NCBI GenBank assembly: GCA_000720995.1
Contig: JOEL01000036.1
Coordinates: forward strand, 86,259 to 150,258
Direction of reading: 5' to 3'
DNA from: Streptomyces celluloflavus
GTDB lineage: Bacteria; Actinomycetota; Actinomycetes; Streptomycetales; Streptomycetaceae
Length of the DNA: 64,000 nt
The notes under the pieces were generated by a model. The model was not told the DNA's origin. It worked only from the letters and a program-made list of their open reading frames with translations, and did no database searches. Both the position numbers and the translations under genes were made by a program. Shown piece after piece: positions 33,866 through 41,590 of the stretch; positions within the stretch are counted from its first letter, which is position 1; each line of letters opens with the position of its first letter.

Positions 33866-34702
33866 CTACTGCTCCGTCCCAGTGATCCGGCATGCGATGC
33901 GGTTCCTGGTGCGACGGTTGATGCGGTTCTCGGTGGCACTGTCGACGGGGCCTCCCTGCGGTTTCTCCCACACGACCGAGTAGCGCCACAGCAGATGGCG
34001 GCGGAAGCGGCAGCCCGGCAGCCGCTCCCGGGCCACGCGGCGGACCTGGTTCCAGGTCATACCGGGGTCCTGGACGGGCATCCCCGGCGGATCGGTCTTA
34101 CCGCCGTGTCGCCGGGCGAGGATGCGGGCGGCCGGTACGCCGGCGGCGCTGATGAGCCAGTCCAGGGGTGTCCGGTTGTTCGCCAGACCGATGAGGACCA
34201 GTCGGCCGCCGGGCGCCAGCAGGCCGGTCATCCGGTCCAGCGCGGCCGCGAAGTCCAGGTGATGCAGGACGGCCACGGCGCTGATGAAGTCATAGCCGGT
34301 GCCGATACCGAGGTCGGTACCGGATTCGGGATCGATGTCGATGCCGGTGTCGTGACCGCTGCCTCTGCCCGTGCCGGGGCCGGCCGGAGGTGAGGTGGCG
34401 GCATCGCGGATCCCGGTCGCTCCGCGGACCGCGCCGCCGTCCGGCGTCATGAGGTCCGCCCGGAGGAACGCGATGTTCGGGCTCCGTCCGCCGTGTTCGC
34501 GCGCCACGCGGATCATGTCGGCGGAACGGTCCACCCCCGTCACCTCACGGGCCCGACCGGCCAGTTTGCGTACCAGCAGGCCGTCGCCGCAGCCGATGTC
34601 CAGGGCCCGCCCACAGCCGTCCGGCACGGCGTCGAGCACCAGCCGGTGGTAGTGCACATTGTGGTTCCAGTACGGGTCCTGCTGCGGGGTGCGCCGAGAC
34701 AT
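33866..34702 (-). CDS. class I SAM-dependent methyltransferase
   Basis: A 278-residue methyltransferase. SAM motif I is GRALDIGCGDGLLVRKLA, the acidic motif II is REVTGVDRSADMI, and the later motif is YDFISAVAVLHHLDFAAALD with LLAPGGRLVLIGL. A Gly/Asp/Thr-rich insert (about residues 107-137, units such as GTGRGSGHDTGID) splits the fold before the HHL strand and is odd for the family. The C-terminal region VPVQDPGMTWNQVRRVARER and LLWRYSVVWEKP is typical of an actinobacterial subgroup of unknown substrate. TACCGT lies 6 bases before the ATG (34702), so it is likely leaderless. Confidence 0.9.
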   Translation of the reverse strand: MSRRTPQQDPYWNHNVHYHRLVLDAVPDGCGRALDIGCGDGLLVRKLAGRAREVTGVDRSADMIRVAREHGGRSPNIAFLRADLMTPDGGAVRGATGIRDAATSPPAGPGTGRGSGHDTGIDIDPESGTDLGIGTGYDFISAVAVLHHLDFAAALDRMTGLLAPGGRLVLIGLANNRTPLDWLISAAGVPAARILARRHGGKTDPPGMPVQDPGMTWNQVRRVARERLPGCRFRRHLLWRYSVVWEKPQGGPVDSATENRINRRTRNRIACRITGTEQ

Positions 34703-34708
34703 CCCGCC

Positions 34709-34714
34709 ACGGTA
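34709..34714 (-). promoter_or_regulatory. -10 box of the methyltransferase gene, leaderless arrangement
   Basis: The minus strand reads TACCGT, six bases, then the ATG at 34702. Confidence 0.5.
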
Positions 34715-34780
34715 GCGGGATCCGGCGGCGACGCCGCGGTCCCCGTCTGCTGCCGAGGGGACCAGAGCGGCATCTGGCGG

Positions 34781-35677
34781 TCACCCGGGGGCCGTCGGGA
34801 CCGGGCGGGCCCGGTGGGGGTCGAGGAGCGGGCCGAGCAGGTCGCCGTGGCGTTCCCGGCGGGCGGCGATATCGCTGAAGAGGAAGGAGAGTTGCGCCGG
34901 TTCGGTGCAGGCGGCGATCTCGTCCCAGGTGACGGGGGTGGAGACGGTGGGGGTGGCGCGGGCGCGCAGGGTGTAGGCGGCCGCGGTGGTCTTGGCGGCG
35001 GAGTTCTGGGAGAAGTCGAGGAAGACCTTGCCGGGGCGCAGCGCCTTGGCCATCTTGTGGACGACGAGGTCGGGGAGGGCCGCCGCGGCCGCCACGGCGA
35101 GCGATCTCGCGTACGCGGTGGTCCGTTCGGCGGACGCGGGCTCGATGGGCACGATGAGGTGCAGGCCCTTGGAGCCGCTGGTCTTGGCGTAGGCGTCGAG
35201 GCCGTCGGCCGCCATCCGGTCGCGCAGCCACCCGGCGGCGGCGCAGCATTCCACAATGGTGGCCGGTGCGCCGGGGTCCAGGTCGAGGACGAGGCGGTCG
35301 GCAACGCCGGGCGCGTTCCTGGTCCATTGGGGGGTGTGCAGTTCGACGACCAGGTTGGCGGCCCAGACCAGCGAGGCGAGGTCCTGGAGGAGGACCTGCC
35401 GGCTGGATGCGGCGCTCGTACCGGGTACCTCGCAGGTCTTCACCCAGGCGGGCGTGCCGGGCGGCACGTTCTTGGTGAAGAACCGGGGGCCGTCCGGTCC
35501 GTCGGGGAAGCGCAGGAAGGAGACCGGCCGGTCGTGGAGGTGCGGGAGGAGCAGGGCCGCGGTGGTGGTGCAGTAGTGCAGCACCTCGCCCTTGGTGGTG
35601 CCGGTCGCGGGATACAGGACCTTGTCCAGGTTGGTCAGCGCGAGGCGCCGCCCCTCCACGACGGTGATCGGCGACAT
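34781..35677 (-). CDS. ligD: LigD-type DNA polymerase domain protein (NHEJ primase-polymerase)
   Basis: A stand-alone archaeo-eukaryotic primase-type polymerase (298 aa) equal to the POL domain of LigD; it adds ribo- or deoxynucleotides at double-strand-break ends. It has RRLALTNLDKVLYPATGTTK, PVSFLRFPDGPDGPRFFTK, the metal-binding RLVLDLDPG (DxD), SGSKGLHLIVP (catalytic His) and VFLDFSQNSAAKTTAAAY (third Asp). There is no ligase or phosphoesterase domain in this gene or nearby. It is divergent from ku with only 30 bp between start codons, so the two promoters must overlap. Confidence 0.93.
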   Translation of the reverse strand: MSPITVVEGRRLALTNLDKVLYPATGTTKGEVLHYCTTTAALLLPHLHDRPVSFLRFPDGPDGPRFFTKNVPPGTPAWVKTCEVPGTSAASSRQVLLQDLASLVWAANLVVELHTPQWTRNAPGVADRLVLDLDPGAPATIVECCAAAGWLRDRMAADGLDAYAKTSGSKGLHLIVPIEPASAERTTAYARSLAVAAAAALPDLVVHKMAKALRPGKVFLDFSQNSAAKTTAAAYTLRARATPTVSTPVTWDEIAACTEPAQLSFLFSDIAARRERHGDLLGPLLDPHRARPVPTAPG

Positions 35678-35707
35678 ACGATGAGAATCCCACACAAGGG
35701 ACGAACT

Positions 35708-36961
35708 ATGCGCTCCGTATGGAATGGGTCGATATCGTTTGGCCTGGTCAGCATCCCGGTGAAGACCTACAGCGCCACCGACCGCACCTCTTCGGTCTCC
35801 TTCGTCCGCATCCACGATAAGGACGGCGGCCGGATCCGCTACCGGAAGTTCTGCGAGCTGGACGGGGAGGAAGTCCCGAACGAGGAGATCGGCAAGGGCT
35901 ACCCGGCGTCGGACGACGCCATCGTGCCGATCACCGACGACGATCTGTCCCGGCTGCCGCTGCCGACCGCGCGCACGCTGACGATCCTGTCGTTCGTCGA
36001 CCCCGGCGAGATCGATCCGCTCCAGCTGGACAAGTCCTACTACCTGGGGCCCGACGGCCTCGCCGCGGCCAAGCCGTACACCCTGTTGCGGGAGGCCCTG
36101 GAGCACCACGAGAAGGTCGCGATCGGCAAGGTGGCGATGCACGGCCGGGAGACCCTCGCCATGCTGCGGGCGCACGACGGGGCGATCGTGATGCACGCTC
36201 TGTTGTGGCCGGACCAGATCCGGCCGACGAAGGGCGTCGTGCCCGGCGACGTGGAGATCCGTCCCAACGAGCTGACGCTCGCCGAAGTGCTGATGGATTC
36301 GCTCGGGGAACTGGATCCCGCCGAGCTGCACGACGACTATCGCGAGGCCGTCGAGCAGCTGGTCGCCGCGAAGGTGGCGGGCGGCGAGCCCGGCGTCCCC
36401 GAGGCGGGGGCCGCCTCCGGGGCCAAGGTCATCGACCTGATGGCCGCGCTGGAGAACAGCGTGCGGGCGGCGAAGGAGGGGCGCGGGGAGTACGTCGGGG
36501 CGGCGGGGTCCGGGGCGGATTCGCCACCGGCGTCCGTCACTCCGATCCGGGGGCGGAAGACCGCCAGAACGACAAAGACGGTGCAGACGGCGAAGACCGC
36601 GAAGCGGAGCGCGGCACCGGCCGCCGCCGGGAAGAGCGGCACCCGGAAGACCACCGTACGGAAGGCGACGACAGCGGAGTCCGGTCCGTCCGGGACATCC
36701 GGACCGTCCGGGAAAGCCGCCGGCGCCACCACGAAGACCGCGACCGCGAAGAAGTCCACCGCCACCTCCGACACCTCCCCCGGCACCACCCGAACGTCCG
36801 CGGCGAAGAGGACCACCGGGAGTGCGGCGGGGAAAGCAGCCGGGAAGAGCACCGCGAGGACCACCGCGAAAAACACGGCGAAGACCGCGCAGACCGCGAC
36901 GGCAGCGAAGACCGCGAAGAAGTCCCCCGCGAAGCCGGCGAAGAAGCGGGCGTCGGCATAG
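35708..36961 (+). CDS. ku: non-homologous end-joining protein Ku
   Basis: Bacterial Ku forms a ring on DNA ends and recruits the LigD polymerase. Residues 1 to about 260 are the Ku core: RSVWNGSISFGLVSIPVKTY, FVRIHDKDGGRIRYRKFCEL, VDPGEIDPLQLDKSYYLGP and ELTLAEVLMDSL. After VIDLMAALENSV a very long tail of about 150 residues is almost entirely Lys, Ala and Thr with Ser/Gly (KTAKTAKK-like repeats). Such tails in Streptomyces and mycobacterial Ku bind DNA and help bridging. AAGGGACG precedes the ATG. It is divergent from the LigD-type polymerase gene. Confidence 0.95.
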   Translation: MRSVWNGSISFGLVSIPVKTYSATDRTSSVSFVRIHDKDGGRIRYRKFCELDGEEVPNEEIGKGYPASDDAIVPITDDDLSRLPLPTARTLTILSFVDPGEIDPLQLDKSYYLGPDGLAAAKPYTLLREALEHHEKVAIGKVAMHGRETLAMLRAHDGAIVMHALLWPDQIRPTKGVVPGDVEIRPNELTLAEVLMDSLGELDPAELHDDYREAVEQLVAAKVAGGEPGVPEAGAASGAKVIDLMAALENSVRAAKEGRGEYVGAAGSGADSPPASVTPIRGRKTARTTKTVQTAKTAKRSAAPAAAGKSGTRKTTVRKATTAESGPSGTSGPSGKAAGATTKTATAKKSTATSDTSPGTTRTSAAKRTTGSAAGKAAGKSTARTTAKNTAKTAQTATAAKTAKKSPAKPAKKRASA

Positions 36962-37110
36962 GGCCGGCCGGTCCGGCGGATCCGAATGGCCCCGCCCCAC
37001 CCGGCTCCCCCACACGGCCGGCCCGCCCTGTCGTCAGCGCGGCACCGGCGGCGCAACCGTTATCCCATGTTGCCGAGCTTCCTACGCAGGTCAGAGCACG
37101 TCCGCGACTT

Positions 37111-37350
37111 TCAGGGACGTTTGGCAAGTAGCGAGGCCACATGGCTGTGTTGCTCGCGGCTTTCGCCCGTGTCGCGGAAGTTGTGCATGGTGGGGTCGCT
37201 GTTGATGGCCAGGGCCTGGTGGATCGCGCCGAGGACGGTGGCGGGCAGGGCGTCGGGCCAGTCGTCGGGTTCGACGAGGTGGTGCTGTCCGGCGGACCAG
37301 ACGGTGGCCAGGAGCGAGACGGCGGTGCGCTGGTGGAGGTGTTCGCCCAC
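37111..37350 (-). CDS. small hypothetical protein (79 aa)
   Basis: Not recognised. The GTG at 37350 opens a compact hydrophilic protein with LLATVWSAGQHHLVEPDDWP, DALPATVLGAIHQALAINSD and a C-terminal GESREQHSHVASLLAKRP. Composition is protein-like (mixed hydrophobic and charged, low Arg/Pro excess), unlike shadow frames. No good ribosome-binding site is visible, and it may be the 3' part of a decayed gene. Confidence 0.45.
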   Translation of the reverse strand: MGEHLHQRTAVSLLATVWSAGQHHLVEPDDWPDALPATVLGAIHQALAINSDPTMHNFRDTGESREQHSHVASLLAKRP

Positions 37351-37523
37351 CCGCCCTGGCGGTTCGACGAGGAGCGCAGCCTCTCTCGTGGCTCAGGCCT
37401 CCGTCACGGCGGGCCTGCTTGCGACCGTGAGCTGAAGAAGGAGAGGCGGCTGGCCCGGGTCGCCGACAAACAGTGAGGAGTGCGGCGCGGGCCGCCGTGA
37501 TCAGCCCGCGCCGCACGATCACT

Positions 37524-37976
37524 TCAGCACGGCCGGATCGAGTAGATGGGATCCCAGGTGGCCGTGCCCACCTGCTTGGCCGTGGAGGTCCAGCGGACAC
37601 TGCCGTCCTGGTTGAAGAATTTGGCGACGGTGCCGGGGGTCTGGTTGTTGTTGAATTCCCCGTTGCCGGTCCAGTTCTGCGCTTGCCAGGTCTGGCACTT
37701 GTAGAGGTCGAATTTCGTGCCCCGGACGAGCATGCACAGATGGCCTTCCTGGCAGTCCAGGGTGATTTTGTCCTTTCCCGTCGGGCGGGTGACGGTGAGG
37801 CCGTCGTAATCAACGCGGTCGGCGGTGACGTGCCGGACGCGTGAATGCCCCGGCAGGAGGGCATCGGCCTGCCGCTGGAGGCCGTTCTCTGCTGGGCTGG
37901 CTTGTGCGGTGATGGTGGCTCCGGCGGCCATGGCCGTGGCCGCGACGAGTATTGCTACCCGCTTTCCGATCTTCAT
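37524..37976 (-). CDS. secreted cysteine-containing protein, peptidase-inhibitor I36-like
   Basis: A 150-residue exported protein. The signal peptide is residues 1-27 (KIGKRVAILVAATAMAAGAT, cleavage after AQA). After a propeptide-like region (NGLQRQADALLPGHSRVRHV) comes a domain with CQEGHLCMLVRGTKFDLYKC, NWTGNGEFNNNQTPGTVAKF and a C-terminal WDPIYSIRPC. The pattern of early paired cysteines, aromatic residues and NNQT resembles the Streptomyces I36-like (SMI-type) metalloprotease inhibitors, but identity is only probable. GGGGGAA precedes the ATG (37976). It is monocistronic. Confidence 0.8.
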   Translation of the reverse strand: MKIGKRVAILVAATAMAAGATITAQASPAENGLQRQADALLPGHSRVRHVTADRVDYDGLTVTRPTGKDKITLDCQEGHLCMLVRGTKFDLYKCQTWQAQNWTGNGEFNNNQTPGTVAKFFNQDGSVRWTSTAKQVGTATWDPIYSIRPC

Positions 37977-38517
37977 GTGTTTCCCCCAGTCAATTCCGGT
38001 GTCTTCGCAGGATCCTTACCGACGCGACCCCGAGCCGGAAGGTGGTTTCCTGCCGAGCCGCCGCCCTTGGGGTGCGTGGTCGGGAAGGCTTCCCTCGTTC
38101 ACCAGGAACCCCTCAGAGATCACAGCGTTCGAACTCCACGACGATCAGCTTTCGCTTTTTCGATTTCTTCTGAGAAATAGCGGGCATAATCCGCTCGACT
38201 CCCGACGCTTTATGGCGCGACCCGGGGCGGATTGTGGCTTGGTTGCGTGCAGCCCTCCCGCCGCCTGGTCGTTGCCCCCGCCCAGGGCGTGACGTAGAGC
38301 CGTCATGCCCGGTACGGGGTGGATTCGTGACGGCTCGACGTCATGCTGTCTGCCGGGATCGGTGTGGTGAGGCGTCGCGCGGCGCGGGATCGGCCCGAGC
38401 GTTGGACGGGGTCGCGCCGCTGCCCGGCCCTGGCCATGGTCGGACGACCGCAGACCGGGCAGGACCCCCCGAAGTCCCGCCCGCCGCTCACCCCCCGCCT
38501 GGATCTAGAGTCGTGGC
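37977..38517. other. 541-bp intergenic region
   Basis: No gene supported. Around 38140-38200 the DNA is unusually AT-rich for this genome (TTTTTCGATTTCTTCTGAGAA and after), likely the promoter region of the secreted gene or a decayed segment. The 3' end holds the S4 gene promoter. Confidence 0.4.
38506..38511 (+). promoter_or_regulatory. -10 box of the S4 protein gene, leaderless arrangement
   Basis: TAGAGT, six bases, then the ATG at 38518; no Shine-Dalgarno is present. Confidence 0.55.
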
Positions 38518-38892
38518 ATGGCTTCAGACGAGGGGAACACCCGCATCGACAGCTGGATCTGGTCCGTGCGGCTCACCAAGACGCGTTCACTGGCCGCCGC
38601 GGCCTGCCGGGCGGGGCACGTACGCGTCAACGGGGAGCGGGTGAAGGCGGCCTATACGGTGCGCACCGGCGACGAGGTGCGGCTGCGGCAGGCCGGCCTG
38701 GAGCGGATCGTGGTCGTCTCGCGGCTGGTGCGCAAGCGGGTGGGCGCGGCCGTCGCCGCCGAGTGCTTCGTCGACAACAGCCCGCCGCCCCCGCCGCGCG
38801 AGGAGGCCCCGGTCATGGCGCACCGCGACCGCGGGGCCGGTCGTCCCACCAAGCGCGACCGCCGGGAGATCGAGCAGCTGCGCGGCCGCTGA
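38518..38892 (+). CDS. S4-domain RNA-binding protein (Hsp15-like)
   Basis: A 124-residue protein. The S4 fold is at residues 8-75: RIDSWIWSVRLTKTRSLAAA, GHVRVNGERVKAAYTVRTGDEVRL and LERIVVVSRLV. It resembles Hsp15/YrfH, which rescues stalled 50S subunits with attached nascent chains. The C-terminal tail is Pro-rich then strongly basic (RPTKRDRREIEQLRGR), typical of the actinobacterial form. It is divergent in function but convergent in position with the YchJ gene, which ends 26 bp downstream on the other strand. Confidence 0.92.
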   Translation: MASDEGNTRIDSWIWSVRLTKTRSLAAAACRAGHVRVNGERVKAAYTVRTGDEVRLRQAGLERIVVVSRLVRKRVGAAVAAECFVDNSPPPPPREEAPVMAHRDRGAGRPTKRDRREIEQLRGR

Positions 38893-38918
38893 CCGGGTTC
38901 CGTCCCGGCTCTCGGCTG

Positions 38919-39338
38919 CTACGCGGGCGGCAGCGCGTCCAGGTAGACCCACAGGCCGTTCTCGCGGACGAAACGGCTGTGCTCGTACTGGCTGTCGGCC
39001 TGGCCGTGCAGCGTGTAGTGGGCGCGGAATTCGACGGTGCCCTCGGTGTGGAAGGCGCTGCCGCCCGTGGTGCCGAGGATCTCCAGTCCGGTCCACCGCT
39101 GCGCGGGTTCGAGGTCCAGTCCGCCGGGCCGGGTCGTCGGGTGCCAGGTGCGCAGCAGATATCCGGTGTCGGCGACGACGAAGGCGCTGTAGCGCGAGCG
39201 CATCAGCCGCTCCGCGGTCGGGGCGGCGGTCCGCCCCTGATGGCAGCCTCCGCAGCAATCGCGGTAGGGCTCACCGCTTCCGCAGCGGCAGGGGGTGGTG
39301 GGGGTGACGGCCGGTCGGCGCGGTTTGTTCTTCGACAC
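38919..39338 (-). CDS. YchJ/UPF0225 family SEC-C metal-binding protein
   Basis: A 139-residue protein. The zinc-binding SEC-C motif is near the N-terminus (CRCGSGEPYRDCCG), followed by the YchJ domain: ERLMRSRYSAFVVADTGYLL, RTWHPTTRP, VEFRAHYTLHG and HSRFVRENGLWVYLDA. The function is unknown; SEC-C zinc fingers contact protein export or ribosomal partners. GTG 39338 is chosen since CACAAT lies exactly 6 bases before it and the protein begins with a usual basic stretch; the longer frame upstream reads low-complexity sequence. Confidence 0.9.
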   Translation of the reverse strand: MSKNKPRRPAVTPTTPCRCGSGEPYRDCCGGCHQGRTAAPTAERLMRSRYSAFVVADTGYLLRTWHPTTRPGGLDLEPAQRWTGLEILGTTGGSAFHTEGTVEFRAHYTLHGQADSQYEHSRFVRENGLWVYLDALPPA

Positions 39339-39344
39339 CCCACG

Positions 39345-39350
39345 ATTGTG
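39345..39350 (-). promoter_or_regulatory. -10-like box of the YchJ gene, leaderless arrangement
   Basis: The minus strand reads CACAAT, six bases, then the GTG at 39338 (one mismatch to TANNNT). Confidence 0.4.
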
Positions 39351-39532
39351 CCGGGTCGGCGGGAGGGCCGGCGCCCCGCCCGGCGGGGGCCCGGTGCGGT
39401 TACCTTCCCCTCGCTGCCATTTGGGCGTTTTCAACGATAAATCACCCATTTGCGGCTTTTGGTGGCTTGATACTTGCTGTGAGGCTGGAAGGACTCATGG
39501 TGACCGTCCCCACCACCCAGGAGAGAACCCTC

Positions 39533-39727
39533 ATGATTCTGTCCATCTCCGGCGTCGTCCTGCTCGGTGTCATCGTCTTCCTGTTCTTCCGCAAAGACGG
39601 CCTCAAGCTGTCCCACGCCCTGGTCTGCGCGCTGTTCGGCTTCTACCTCGCGGGCTCGGCCATCGCGCCGAGCATCAAGGCGGGCGGCGCGAGCCTGGCG
39701 AGCCTGCTCGGAGGTCTCAAGATTTAG
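39533..39727 (+). CDS. smeA: small sporulation membrane protein SmeA
   Basis: A 64-residue protein with two hydrophobic segments (ILSISGVVLLGVIVFLFF and LVCALFGFYLAGSAIAP) joined by a short basic loop (RKDGLKLSH). Size, topology and position directly upstream of an FtsK/SpoIIIE-like gene match SmeA of S. coelicolor, which targets SffA to sporulation septa and is under whi-gene control. AGGAGA lies 8 bases before the ATG at 39533. A plus-strand frame open from 39467 includes it, but the earlier starts lack a ribosome-binding site. Assigned by context plus features. Confidence 0.85.
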   Translation: MILSISGVVLLGVIVFLFFRKDGLKLSHALVCALFGFYLAGSAIAPSIKAGGASLASLLGGLKI

Positions 39728-39856
39728 CGCGGCGCCCCGAGTCACGCCCGACCGGGCCGCGCCATGTCCCGTCCGGGCCGCTCCGTGTGCAGCACGCCCC
39801 CGGCTCGTATCCCACCGGGCCGCTCACGTCCACAGCACGAGCGACAGGAGACAGAT

Positions 39857-41560
39857 GTGGCCCGGCGCCCCCTGCCCCGCATCCTGACCAACAGCGCGTC
39901 GATCGCCCGCAGCCGCGAATTCGCGCGCACCGCCGCCGACAGCGCCACCGACGTGTTCCACCCGCTGATCGCCATCAGCCGTGGACTGCGCCGGCTGGCC
40001 GTGGTCGGCCGGGGGCGCTGGTCCGCGACGCCCAAGGAGCGCCGGAGCCCACTGCTGTTCCTCGTCGCCGCGGGTGTGCTGGCCGTGGCGCTGGTGCCGT
40101 ACGGGCCACTGCTCGCGCTCATCGTGGTGACGGGGGCGGCGGCCTGGACGGGGCGGGACCGCGCGCCGGCCCGGACCGGTCCCGGCGAGGCGGAGTCGGA
40201 GCGGTTGCAGGCCCTCTACGAGGCGCTGGTTCCGTACTTCTCCGCCGAGGGTGACCCCCACCCCCTCTACACCCATGACGGCGACTGGGAGCGGGCGTTC
40301 ACCGAGTACCGCTTCGACGACAGCGGCCGCCTCGTCCGTCTCCGGCTGAAGTACCCGGCGTATTTCACCGACGGCGAGGCCCCGTCCCGGGCCCGCGTCG
40401 AGCAGGTGCTGCACACCAGGTCCGGCCGCGGCCGGGAGTACCACTTCGCCTGGGACGAGGAGGCCGGGCAGCTGGTGCTGACCGTTCTGGGGGCGCTGCC
40501 CACCGATATCGCCGCGCAGCCTTTCGTGACCGCACCGGGTGAGACGGTGCTCGGATTCACCGGTCCCGGCTCCGTACCGCGGACCCTGCCGGTCGCCGAC
40601 GAGGCGGGGACGCGGGATGTGCCGCCGGTGGTCTGGCGTACCGGCGGGCGGTCCACCGAGCCGCATCTGCTCGCGCTCGGGCAACCGGGGAGCGGGACCA
40701 CGACGCTGCTGCGTTCGATCGCCCTCCAGGCGCTGCACCACGGAGATGTGCTGATCATCGACGGCAGCGGCACCGGCGAGTTCGCCGTACTGGCCGGGCG
40801 CCGCGGCGTGCTCGGGGTGGAGAGCGGGCTCTCGGGGGTGCTGGCGACGCTGGAGTGGGCGTCGCACGAGACCGAGCGCCGGCTGATCGCGGCGAACCGC
40901 GCCCGGCAGGCCGGCCGGGCCGCGCCCGACGACACCCGGCGGCCGCTGTGGATCCTCGCGGACCGCCCGACGACGCTGACGCAGCTCGCGGCCGCGGAGG
41001 GCCGGGACGATCCGCAGCGGCTGCTCCAGGTGCCGTTGCGGTACGGCCGGGCGGCCGGTGTGACGGTGGTCGTGGCCGATCAGTTCCAGAGTGCCGAGCT
41101 GCTGAGCGATCCCGTACGGGCGCACACCCGGGCGCGGGTCGTGCTCGGGTGCGCCGCTCCGGAGGAGGTACGGGCGGTGCTCGGGGCGCCGCCGCGCACC
41201 ACGGCGCCGGCGCAGATGCCGGCGGGGCGCGGGTACGCACGGCTGGGGACCGGTGAGGTCCTGCGGCTCCAGGTGCCCGCCACCCCCGACCCGTTCGACG
41301 AGGCGACGGGCGAGGCGCACCGGCAGGCCGTCCTGGCGCTGCTGCCGGAGCACCCGGTTCCGGCCGACGGGGCGGCGCCGGGCAGGCCGGTGACCTTCGC
41401 CAAGGGCGCGCCCGCCCCGGAGCGGGACGGCGCCGCCGGTGATGCGACGGTCCCGGCCGGGCCGGTCGGCGCGACCACGGCCGTGCCGTCCCTCAAGGCC
41501 GCAGGGCCCACCGGATCCGTCGCGGTCAACGGGTCGGAGGCCGCCCGCGCGGAGGGCTGA
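39857..41560 (+). CDS. sffA: FtsK/SpoIIIE-like sporulation protein SffA (altered P-loop)
   Basis: A 567-residue membrane-attached, DNA-translocase-like protein acting at sporulation septa with SmeA. Two close membrane helices (about 65-96: SPLLFLVAAGVLAVALVPYG and LLALIVVTGAAAW) precede a cytoplasmic FtsK-like domain. The nucleotide-binding segment reads LLALGQPGSGTTTLLRSIAL (about 272-290). The Walker A lysine is a threonine (GQPGSGTT). A Walker B-like strand is GDVLIIDGSGTGEF, and a later one is RPLWILADRP. ACAGGAG precedes GTG 39857. The C-terminal about 100 residues are Ala/Pro-rich and unstructured. It lies 129 bp after smeA, in one operon. Confidence 0.87.
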   Translation: MARRPLPRILTNSASIARSREFARTAADSATDVFHPLIAISRGLRRLAVVGRGRWSATPKERRSPLLFLVAAGVLAVALVPYGPLLALIVVTGAAAWTGRDRAPARTGPGEAESERLQALYEALVPYFSAEGDPHPLYTHDGDWERAFTEYRFDDSGRLVRLRLKYPAYFTDGEAPSRARVEQVLHTRSGRGREYHFAWDEEAGQLVLTVLGALPTDIAAQPFVTAPGETVLGFTGPGSVPRTLPVADEAGTRDVPPVVWRTGGRSTEPHLLALGQPGSGTTTLLRSIALQALHHGDVLIIDGSGTGEFAVLAGRRGVLGVESGLSGVLATLEWASHETERRLIAANRARQAGRAAPDDTRRPLWILADRPTTLTQLAAAEGRDDPQRLLQVPLRYGRAAGVTVVVADQFQSAELLSDPVRAHTRARVVLGCAAPEEVRAVLGAPPRTTAPAQMPAGRGYARLGTGEVLRLQVPATPDPFDEATGEAHRQAVLALLPEHPVPADGAAPGRPVTFAKGAPAPERDGAAGDATVPAGPVGATTAVPSLKAAGPTGSVAVNGSEAARAEG

Positions 41561-41590
41561 GCGCCGGGGCCGGGACCCGCGGGCCCCGTG

